Shown in pieces: positions 23,829-32,517 of a stretch of 41,751 bases of DNA (positions are counted from its first letter, which is position 1; every line of letters begins with the position of its first letter). The notes under the pieces were generated by a model, which made no database searches, was not told the origin of the DNA, and was given only the letters and a program-made list of their open reading frames with translations. A program made the translations under genes and the position numbers. The stretch comes from Nitrosomonas sp. (GTDB taxonomy: Bacteria > Pseudomonadota > Gammaproteobacteria > Burkholderiales > Nitrosomonadaceae). The stretch is from NCBI GenBank assembly GCA_020446045.1, contig JAGRFM010000039.1, positions 1 through 41,751 on the forward strand. Direction: 5' to 3'.

Positions 23829-24542
23829 CTACGGCAAAACGATTGAAAAGCAGCCGCCACCATTGATTCCATCATTACTGGTCGTGATATACCCCTTTTC
23901 CCCGTTATTTTGATGCATTTCAGCGGCAATCTCAGAAAAATATAAACCAAGACCGGTACTACTGGATTTGAAACTGAATCTCTTTTGTGTACTGCAGGTT
24001 GGTGTTAAAAACATTTCATCCGGATAGCCTTGCCCGTCATCCTTGATTTGCAAAATAAATCTCTGATTTTCTATCCGCGCAATCACCACCATTTCAGTTT
24101 TTGCATAAATATACAAATTATTCATAATATTGGCTAGAACGCCTTGGATTAAATCACTATCGATATACCAATATAAATCATCATCACACTGAATGGACAC
24201 CGAAATATTCCTGTGTTTAAACATTGAAATATAAGGCTCGAGCGCATCATCTAGAAAATCCCGGATTCCGGTCTCATTAATATTAGCAAAATACTGCGAT
24301 TGATTGATACGATACAGCACCAGTAATTGAATCAAATGATTATTGATTCGCTTTCCCTGATATTGTAATTGCTCCAGTTCGGACTTGTTTTTGGCGTCTA
24401 CGGTTTCAGCTTCAATTTCATCAATCTTGTTTAACAAAATACTCAATGAGTTTTTCATATCATGAATACAACTGGCTAAAACAGTTGAAAAATCCACCGA
24501 TCGTATTGGGGATGAATCCACTGTTTTTTTATGCTGCTTCAT
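23829..24542 (-). CDS. short histidine kinase, likely partner of the REC-TPR regulator
   Basis: The 237-residue soluble protein has a phospho-acceptor-like His27 in CIHDMKNSL and a dimerisation helix pair. Its HATPase domain has ANIMNNLYIYAK (N-box), IKDDGQGYPDEM (G1) and STGLGLYFSEI (G2), ending with GGGCFSIVLP. No sensor or membrane segment is present, so the signal must come from a partner. It overlaps the end of the upstream REC-TPR gene by 14 bases, so the two are translated together. It is convergent with mfd. Confidence 0.88.
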   Translation of the reverse strand: MKQHKKTVDSSPIRSVDFSTVLASCIHDMKNSLSILLNKIDEIEAETVDAKNKSELEQLQYQGKRINNHLIQLLVLYRINQSQYFANINETGIRDFLDDALEPYISMFKHRNISVSIQCDDDLYWYIDSDLIQGVLANIMNNLYIYAKTEMVVIARIENQRFILQIKDDGQGYPDEMFLTPTCSTQKRFSFKSSSTGLGLYFSEIAAEMHQNNGEKGYITTSNDGINGGGCFSIVLP

Positions 24543-26148
24543 TATTGATATCTTCTGTTAGTTTTAACAATTGAAAATATTTCTGATTTGCCGGATCAAT
24601 TTTGTGTCCCTGATCCATAAATCGTTGTGCAAGTGAAAAGTACTTTCCGATTTCACCTGTTTTTTTCATCTGTTTGACCATCGAATAGGCCGCGTTAAAA
24701 TTGATTGTTGCATTATTGGGCATGCCTTTTGCCGCCTGAATGAAGAAATTAATGGATTGCTCCAGTTTGCCATCTTGAACCATCCTGACGCCCTCATTAT
24801 TTATTTTAATAATTTCTTCCCGAGTGCCTTGAATAATTTCATTCGCTTCGTCAAGTTTTCCAGCTTTTTCGTAAAGCGACCTGACCTGATCCAATACTTG
24901 TTCGTTCTCCGAGTAATCATTGACCAATTGTTTAACAATCTTGGTTGTCAATGCTTGATTATCGAGCGTCAGGCAGGTTTGCGTAATATCCAGCGCTGTT
25001 TCAACATCCAAACCTCCAACACGCTTATTCAAAGCCTTAAAAACTACTTCCAGGTTATCTTCACACGCATTCAGGTCATTGAGTTCACGATATAAAATTG
25101 ACTTGGAAAGCGCCGAAAAAAATTGCGCATCAGAATTCTGCTTGTAATCCTTATTAATATTGTCTATCTTTTCAAGCGCTTCTTCTGTTTTATCCTGGCA
25201 GATCAGCGCCTTGGTCAACCCCGTAAAATCAGCCAAATCACCAAAACATGAATTCCGGCCTTCCTTGATCGCACTTTCATAGGCTTCCTCAGCCATATCA
25301 TAGGCCCCGTTCTTGAACGCTGTTGCAGCTAATTTCCGTTGCCGTACCGGAGACTTGGGTGACAAATCTATCGCACGTTCCAACATGCCTTGACTGCGTT
25401 CCGATTGCCCCAGCTTTTCCAATGTATCAGCCAACCAATCTAGTGCATGAACATAAGCAGGGTTTTCATTAACCAGTGATTCGAATTGCACTTCGGCTTC
25501 GGTATAGTTTCCTTTTTGAAAATAGACTTTTCCAAGCGCTAATCGCACCCAGGGTATATTTCTTTCCGCCAGCAAATCAATGTAAAACTTTTCCGCCTCA
25601 TCCAACCGGCCAAGCTTGCAGAGCAGTTCACCTTTAATTTTTTGCAGTTCTGTTTGACCATATGTTTTTTCCTGAAACTTCTGGTCACATATACTGAGCG
25701 CTTTAGAAAAATTTCTGGCACTCATTGCTTGTACGATTTCTACAAGCTGCGCTTTTTTCCGGGAAGCTTTCTCCAGGCGCGTTTGAATTTGGGACTGCGT
25801 AAACGGTTTTGAAATGTAGTCATCGGGCAAATAATCAATAGCGCCCATCACCATTTTGGAAGTATTTTCTGTGGTAATGATGAAAAAAATAGCGGCGTAG
25901 CTTAAAAGATTACGATGCCGCGCTTCTTCCAGAACTTGTTGTCCGTCTCTGCCACTCCCTAGTTTGTAGTCGCATAAGACAATATCAAATTTGTTTTTTT
26001 CGAGTTGTTCAATTGCGTCTTTTCCGTTCCGCGACATAACCACTTTTGCCGGACCGAGCGGCATGAGCATTTCACGGATCAACATGCGCATCTTGTCGTA
26101 ATCATCGACAATCAAAACTGATTTATTTTTAAGACTCCAAAGATTCAT
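24529..26148 (-). CDS. response regulator with receiver and TPR domains
   Basis: Residues 10-130 are a receiver domain with the acidic pair DD (15-16), phospho-acceptor Asp60 in FDIVLCDYKLG, and Lys in DDYISKPFTQSQ. Residues about 140-530 are tetratricopeptide-type helical repeats (for example LGKVYFQKGNYTEAEVQFES and LDWLADTLEKLGQSERSQGM). The output is thus protein binding, not DNA binding. The ATG has AGGT upstream at a good distance. It precedes the short kinase, its likely phosphodonor or partner. Confidence 0.92.
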   Translation of the reverse strand: MNLWSLKNKSVLIVDDYDKMRMLIREMLMPLGPAKVVMSRNGKDAIEQLEKNKFDIVLCDYKLGSGRDGQQVLEEARHRNLLSYAAIFFIITTENTSKMVMGAIDYLPDDYISKPFTQSQIQTRLEKASRKKAQLVEIVQAMSARNFSKALSICDQKFQEKTYGQTELQKIKGELLCKLGRLDEAEKFYIDLLAERNIPWVRLALGKVYFQKGNYTEAEVQFESLVNENPAYVHALDWLADTLEKLGQSERSQGMLERAIDLSPKSPVRQRKLAATAFKNGAYDMAEEAYESAIKEGRNSCFGDLADFTGLTKALICQDKTEEALEKIDNINKDYKQNSDAQFFSALSKSILYRELNDLNACEDNLEVVFKALNKRVGGLDVETALDITQTCLTLDNQALTTKIVKQLVNDYSENEQVLDQVRSLYEKAGKLDEANEIIQGTREEIIKINNEGVRMVQDGKLEQSINFFIQAAKGMPNNATINFNAAYSMVKQMKKTGEIGKYFSLAQRFMDQGHKIDPANQKYFQLLKLTEDINNEAA

Positions 26149-26565
26149 CGATTACCTGGTCAACTATTGTCTGATCAATAAACATATATTCTGCTGTATT
26201 TATCGGATTGATCAGTATTTTCTTAATCTTCAGTCACGATACCAAAGAATCACTATTTTCCTATTGTTAAACTGATAAGTATTTATATCTTAAATATTCA
26301 AAAACACGGTCAACCCGAAGACTTTAAGATAACGCGTCACCTACATTTCATTTTTCTTTTTTAAACTTTGACTTGCGTTAAGACGCGTTTAAGACTATTG
26401 TTCGTGCACAGAAAATAATTATCATTTATTGAGTCCGATAGTTTTAAAATACCAAAATTATTCATAATGAGTTTGTTTAATTTGACACGCCGCTAATCCG
26501 CAAATCCATAATAATAATTAGTCTTAATTTCAATTACTGTTTTATCCATTAATCGAGTTTCATTT
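26149..26565 (+). other. AT-rich divergent intergenic region with a Fur-like box
   Basis: The 417 bases hold no gene. At 26411-26429 the sequence GAAAATAATTATCATTTAT matches the Fur consensus at 13 of 19 positions, about 140 bases before the aminotransferase start. Promoter elements are likely for both directions, but AT-richness makes any hexamer match unspecific. Confidence 0.3.
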
Positions 26566-27945
26566 ATGTCATTTAGCATTTCCTCACTGTTAGAAAACCA
26601 CCATACTGAAAAATTTGAATTGCATGAGAAGCATTTGAACAATCAAATGGTTAAGGTTCTAAAAACCATTGGCTACGATCGCAACTACAAAAAAGCCTTA
26701 GGGCAGTACCTGTATGATTATGAAGGCAATGAATATCTCGATCTTCTCAGTGGATTTGGTGTGTTTGCGGTCGGGCGCAATCACCCGACGGTGATCAAGG
26801 CGCTACAGGAGACTTTAACGTCTGAATTGCCGAACCTGGTGCAAATGGATGTTTCGCTCTTAAGCGGATTACTCGCCAGAAAAATTCTGCAAACCGTTCC
26901 GGATAATCTTAACCGTATGTTTTTCTGCAATTCGGGCTCTGAAGCCGTCGAAGCGGCCATTAAGTTTGCACGATACGCCACAAAACGCCCGCAGATTTTA
27001 TATTGCGAGCACAGTTTTCATGGTTTGACGCTGGGTTCGTTATCACTCAACGGTGAAAAGATTTTCCGCGATGGATTTGGCGCGTTACTGCCTGATTGCG
27101 AATCGGTACCGTTTAACGATCTCGAGGCTCTGGAAAACGCGCTTCGGAGTAAAAATGTCGCCGCATTCATGATCGAACCGATTCAGGGCAAAGGCGTCAA
27201 TGTACCAGATGACGGTTACCTGCCGGAAGTCGAACGGCTTTGCCGCAAATACGGCACGTTGTTTGTTGCCGACGAAATCCAGACCGGTATCGGCAGAACC
27301 GGCAAATTCTGGGCCATCGACCATTGGAGTGTGAAACCCGACATGATTTTGATGGCCAAGGCATTGTCCGGTGGCTTTATCCCCGTTGGGGGTGTTGCGA
27401 TGTCCGAACGTGTTATGGATGCCGTGTTTAATAGAATGGATCGCGCTGTTGTGCACGGCTCGACGTTTTCCAAAAACAACATGGCCATGGCTGCCGGCCT
27501 GGCAACTTTGCAGGTCATCGAAGATGAAAAAATGATCGAGAACAGCGCGCAAAAAGGGAAAATCATTATTGACGGCATAAATACCATGACCGGCAAATAT
27601 GAATTCCTCAAGGAAGCGCGCGGCAAGGGACTCATGATCGCCGTAGAATTCCAAGCGCCGCAAAGCCTGAAACTCAAAGCCGCCTGGACCATGCTGGAAG
27701 CAGCCAACAAAGGACTATTCTGCCAAATGATCACCATCCCGCTGTTTAAAGAACACCATATTCTGACGCAGGTTGCCGGTCACGGCATGAATGTCGTCAA
27801 ACTGCTGCCACCGCTCAACCTGACAGACAGGGATTGTGAAAAAATACTCACCGCTTTCGACCAGACGATTGCCGAAACACATAAAGTTCCGGGTTCAATC
27901 TGGAATCTCGGCAAAACACTGGCCGGTCACGCATTGAAAAAATAG
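26566..27945 (+). CDS. class III PLP aminotransferase, possibly HpnO-like
   Basis: The 459-residue protein is an acetylornithine/4-aminobutyrate-type aminotransferase. It has FFCNSGSEAVEAAIKFAR (phosphate contact), HSFHGLTLGSLS, FVADEIQTGIGRTG (cofactor-binding Asp), the PLP Lys265 in LMAKALSGGFIPVGG and HGSTFSKNN. The N-terminus (FELHEKHLNNQMVKVLKTIG, then LLSGFGVFAVGRNHP) resembles HpnO, the aminotransferase that makes aminobacteriohopanetriol in hopanoid synthesis. No other hopanoid gene is in the window, so that name is a hypothesis. It is convergent with the next gene, two bases apart, and stands as a single-gene unit. Confidence 0.85.
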   Translation: MSFSISSLLENHHTEKFELHEKHLNNQMVKVLKTIGYDRNYKKALGQYLYDYEGNEYLDLLSGFGVFAVGRNHPTVIKALQETLTSELPNLVQMDVSLLSGLLARKILQTVPDNLNRMFFCNSGSEAVEAAIKFARYATKRPQILYCEHSFHGLTLGSLSLNGEKIFRDGFGALLPDCESVPFNDLEALENALRSKNVAAFMIEPIQGKGVNVPDDGYLPEVERLCRKYGTLFVADEIQTGIGRTGKFWAIDHWSVKPDMILMAKALSGGFIPVGGVAMSERVMDAVFNRMDRAVVHGSTFSKNNMAMAAGLATLQVIEDEKMIENSAQKGKIIIDGINTMTGKYEFLKEARGKGLMIAVEFQAPQSLKLKAAWTMLEAANKGLFCQMITIPLFKEHHILTQVAGHGMNVVKLLPPLNLTDRDCEKILTAFDQTIAETHKVPGSIWNLGKTLAGHALKK

Positions 27946-27947
27946 AC

Positions 27948-29021
27948 TTAAGACTCTCGCCAAGAAATTCCGGGGTTATTTTGGTTCACAAGCTTCGGAC
28001 TCAGGTAAGCTGCCTGACTCATCCCCATGAGGCCAACCATCTCCAATGGAATATCCCACAACACACCGTCCAGAACGCTTTTCACCATGAATAAAAACAC
28101 GGTTAACCCCGTCCAGAAGACCATTTGTGCACGCGCCAGCGACAGTTGCTCACTTCCCTGATGATCCACAATACAAACCAGATCACTCAAATGTGGCGAA
28201 ATTTTGACTTTTGATGGTAAGGTTTCAGGCTTGTTCGTTTCCACGCCACCGGGGATTCTCTTTTCACCAGATTTAACATAGCTTATCCCGCCGGTAACCA
28301 GCGACATGCCCATCAAAATAACCAATGTATCCGGAATGTCAGGCACTTCAAGTTTGAGCATACCATAGCCGCCGACCACCATACCAATCACTATCGTCCA
28401 CAACGCTACCTGTGTCCGGGCAAGCGATAGCCTGCCGTCATTGCCGCAGAAAAATGCAATCAATGGATGACCAGAACGCTTTGCCAGAAAAGCGATAAAT
28501 GCAATCAATACAGCGGTCGTCACAACAGTCCAAACCACCGCAACCGAAATATTACCCAGATACACTTGACGTGACGCAACAACAGCACGTTTTTCCTTAT
28601 TGCCATCGGATGCAGATTCCATCCATTCCAGAATCGGCGTGACACGCGTCATTCCCTTGTACGGTGAAACGGGATAATTCTGCAAATCAAACAGCATCAG
28701 TGTTCCGGTTATTTGTATCTTCTGCCCTGCAACGGATTCCGTGCTGATCTGATTGCGCGCAATAACGAATGGCTGGAGTTTATCGGATTCACCTTTACGA
28801 ACAGCGGTAAACGTATGACTTGCACGCAGCAATAATTCCGGTTCCATGGCCTCGGTAATATCATGCGTCACAAAAACACGAAATGGATGCGACATCAATT
28901 GTCCATCGGCAACAAACAAAGAAATCCTTTCACTGTCACTTTCTTCTGCCCTGCTCTGCGGTATCAATACTAAAAAAATCAGGATGACGGTCAAAAGTTG
29001 ATAAAAGGAAAAGGCACGCAT
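27948..29021 (-). CDS. membrane protein with duplicated SLAR-WT motif, function unknown
   Basis: I do not recognise a named family. The ATG at 29021 is chosen over an upstream frame because it starts a clean signal peptide (MRAFSFYQLL to SRA) and has GGAG upstream. A periplasmic beta-type domain (about residues 25-150) precedes a membrane helix near 160. Then two copies of one unit follow: LSLARTQVALWT with a helix, DIPDTLVILMGMS and a helix, and later LSLARAQMVFWTG with DIPLEMVGLMGMS. The cytoplasmic or periplasmic link between them is charged. The duplication suggests a paired membrane fold. It is convergent with the aminotransferase and divergent from ynfA. Confidence 0.7.
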   Translation of the reverse strand: MRAFSFYQLLTVILIFLVLIPQSRAEESDSERISLFVADGQLMSHPFRVFVTHDITEAMEPELLLRASHTFTAVRKGESDKLQPFVIARNQISTESVAGQKIQITGTLMLFDLQNYPVSPYKGMTRVTPILEWMESASDGNKEKRAVVASRQVYLGNISVAVVWTVVTTAVLIAFIAFLAKRSGHPLIAFFCGNDGRLSLARTQVALWTIVIGMVVGGYGMLKLEVPDIPDTLVILMGMSLVTGGISYVKSGEKRIPGGVETNKPETLPSKVKISPHLSDLVCIVDHQGSEQLSLARAQMVFWTGLTVFLFMVKSVLDGVLWDIPLEMVGLMGMSQAAYLSPKLVNQNNPGISWRES

Positions 29022-29161
29022 AGTCGAATAGACTCCGTAAATGAAAAAATTCAGCGCGTTCAGTGCATTAAACACCAGCAAATATTACTGGATGCCAAAT
29101 GGATTCTACACAGGTAAGATATACCATCAAAAAGATATGTCAACATCAATCATATTCGATC

Positions 29162-29494
29162 ATGTTCGCGTTCAAAACCGTAAGCTTGTTTTTCATTACC
29201 GCCATCGCGGAAATCCTCGGTTGCTATCTGGCCTATCTCTGGCTCACGCAAGGCAAAAGCGCATGGCTGCTGATTCCGGCGGGATTGAGCCTGGCTGCTT
29301 TTGCGTGGCTGTTGTCACTGCATCCGACTGCCGCCGGTCGAGTTTATGCGGCCTACGGTGGCGTTTATATTTTCGTGGCGATTTTCTGGTTATGGACTGT
29401 GGATGGCATCCGGCCGACCATCTGGGATTTCGTCGGCGCATCGGTCGCACTTGTTGGTATGGCAATTATCATGTTTGCCCCCAGAGCCGCATAA
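29162..29494 (+). CDS. ynfA: UPF0060 membrane protein YnfA
   Basis: The 110-residue protein has four hydrophobic helices and the family signatures [29 protein letters not shown] and [19 protein letters not shown]. It belongs to UPF0060, a small-multidrug-resistance-like fold, and some members act as drug efflux proteins. The start at 29162 is used because it begins at the first helix; an upstream extension would be polar and overlaps the leader of the divergent gene. It is followed at 22 bases by the DUF2835 gene. Confidence 0.9.
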   Translation: MFAFKTVSLFFITAIAEILGCYLAYLWLTQGKSAWLLIPAGLSLAAFAWLLSLHPTAAGRVYAAYGGVYIFVAIFWLWTVDGIRPTIWDFVGASVALVGMAIIMFAPRAA

Positions 29495-29516
29495 AAACAG
29501 TCGGGAAACAAACGTC

Positions 29517-29747
29517 ATGCATCAGCGCCAACTGGTCATCCTCAACATCCCGCCGCACCAGCTCGTCCATTATTACGAAGGCCATGTCAGTACGGTCAAA
29601 GCCCGCACAACGAGTGGCCGCACCATACGTTTTCCCACCAACATCTTGCGTTCAGTAGTTCAGCCGGACGGCGTGCACGGTATTTTCGAACTGGTTTTCG
29701 ACGAGAACCGCAAATTTGTCTCGATCAAACGGATCAATAACGTATAA
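29517..29747 (+). CDS. DUF2835 family small protein
   Basis: The 76-residue protein has the DUF2835 pattern: a short beta-rich domain with an aromatic-Gly motif (LVHYYEGHVSTVKARTTSG), TIRFPTNILRSVV and GIHGIFELVFDENRKF-like text near the end. The family has no known function. The ATG at 29517 is close behind ynfA with a GGGAAA upstream, so the two probably share a transcript. It is compact and basic, perhaps nucleic-acid related, but nothing here proves it. Confidence 0.75.
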   Translation: MHQRQLVILNIPPHQLVHYYEGHVSTVKARTTSGRTIRFPTNILRSVVQPDGVHGIFELVFDENRKFVSIKRINNV

Positions 29748-29865
29748 CAGTCATCCAAAACCGGACAATAATCCACTCGCTTTCAATGCCGGGAAAGCTG
29801 CGTTACACTTTGCGTCATACAAACTCATTTCATAATTCTTTTAATTCCAGGATAAGATAAAACCA

Positions 29866-31530
<1,665 letters not shown>

Positions 31531-31540
31531 ATTGTAAAAA

Positions 31541-31683
31541 TAGACACCTCTAAAAATTCAGAGTTTTAAACAAGACAAGGCGAGAGCAAAAAATATTGAC
31601 GCGGCATATGATTGATATGTAAGGAAACATTTTTTGTGAGCAACGATGTATGGTAAAGAAATATGAATTTTTAGAGGTATCTA
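31541..31683 (+). mobile_element. 139-bp MITE flanked by TA target duplication
   Basis: The terminal inverted repeats are 18 bp, GACACCTCTAAAAATTCA (31543-31560) and its complement at 31664-31681, with one mismatch. The dinucleotide TA lies directly outside both ends (31541-31542 and 31682-31683), the target duplication of IS630/Tc1-type transposons. The interior has no gene. It sits 12 bases after the ettA stop and ends just before the SD of the antitoxin gene at 31697. A long stem formed by the ends could also terminate the ettA transcript. Confidence 0.8.
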
Positions 31684-31696
31684 TAAGGAGAATCAA

Positions 31697-31876
31697 ATGC
31701 TCGCAGCCAAACAGGATGCATTAAAAACAATTGATCAATTGCCTGATGATACTGATATGGACGAAATCATGTACCGGCTTTATGTGCTGGACAAGATCAG
31801 AAAAGGTCGAGCAGAAGCAAGTCAGAATAAAACGATAACAAGTGAACAGCTAAAGCAGGAAATTGATTCGTGGTAG
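31697..31876 (+). CDS. small antitoxin-like protein of a parDE/relBE-type module
   Basis: The 59-residue protein is acidic and helical: QDALKTIDQLPDDTDMDEIM, then YRLYVLDKIRKGRAEASQ and SEQLKQEIDSW at the end. Short proteins of this style precede ParE/RelE-type toxins and are annotated as addiction-module antitoxins. AAGGAG lies seven bases before the ATG. Its stop overlaps the GTG of the following toxin remnant (31870), the typical antitoxin-toxin coupling. Since the toxin has a nonsense codon, the antitoxin may now be an orphan. Confidence 0.65.
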   Translation: MLAAKQDALKTIDQLPDDTDMDEIMYRLYVLDKIRKGRAEASQNKTITSEQLKQEIDSW

Positions 31877-32154
31877 TCTGGACGGATTCCGCAACGTCTG
31901 ATTTGCGTGCTGTTCATGATTACATTGCAAAGGATTCATTGTAGTACGCTAAGAAAGTAGTGAATGATGTGCGTGAAAGAATGGAACAACTGGATACTTT
32001 TCCCAAAATCGGAAGAATCATACCGGAAATCAATCAAGAAAATATCAGGGAAATTTCCATTTATTCATATCGCATCATTTATGAAATTAACGATCAGGTG
32101 ATTATTGTTCTGGCTATTGTCCATCAAAGACAAGTATTAAATAATGAAATTTAA
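31870..32154 (+). pseudogene. ParE/RelE-type toxin interrupted by an amber codon
   Basis: From GTG at 31870 the frame encodes a RelE/ParE toxin: VVWTDSATSDLRAVHDYIAK, then after an in-frame TAG (31942-31944, codon 25) YAKKVVNDVRERMEQL, FPKIGRIIPE, REISIYSYRIIYEI and VIIVLAIVHQRQVL, the usual ending. Apart from that codon, where relatives have Gln or an aromatic, the gene is intact to TAA at 32152. A restart at the GTG at 31960 would miss the first strand and helix. The toxin is therefore probably dead, or made only by readthrough. Confidence 0.75.
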
Positions 32155-32460
32155 AAAAATGCCTAAATCTCTTTTTTTGATCGCTACAACAGCACCCTGG
32201 CGTATACACTCCGTGGATGTTTTATCGAATTACTGCCTGACTGTCACCTGCACAATGACGGCACAAATGGTATCGTTGATTTATCGCTATTCATCTTTAG
32301 TCAAAAAGCGGGCATTTACGCCGCGTTGAAAGATGAAAAACTGTTCAATCAGGTTCGCATTGAACTCGGCGTACCCGCTTGGCCAAATGGCGCAAACCTT
32401 GATCCAGCATGGATACATGAAGCGATTGGCAAAAATAAACACTGGCGTGTACCCGAGTAA
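32144..32460 (+). pseudogene. DUF2442-like gene broken by a frameshift in a T-run
   Basis: The frame from 32167 to TAA at 32458-32460 reads like a DUF2442 protein: RGCFIELLPDCHLHNDGTNG with IVDLSLF, then KLFNQVRIELGVPAWPNGA and the closing WIHEAIG. It has no start codon. The ATG at 32144 leads in the neighbouring frame (MKFKKMPKSLFF) up to a run of seven T (32172-32178), where a one-base change would join the two parts. DUF2442 proteins commonly sit next to DUF4160 or toxin genes. The ATG overlaps the end of the toxin remnant, suggesting a former operon. Confidence 0.55.
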
Positions 32461-32517
32461 ATACTGTATAGGTTATCAATGTTCTTATAATCTGCTGTAT
32501 CAACAACGATTTTTCTC

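Noticed and set aside
27085-27663. Long open frames antisense to the aminotransferase
   Set aside because: They arise from the codon bias of the real gene and have no recognisable motif.
31942-31944. Amber codon decoded as a special amino acid
   Set aside because: No supporting context such as a recoding element or matching genes is visible; a simple nonsense mutation is the more direct explanation.
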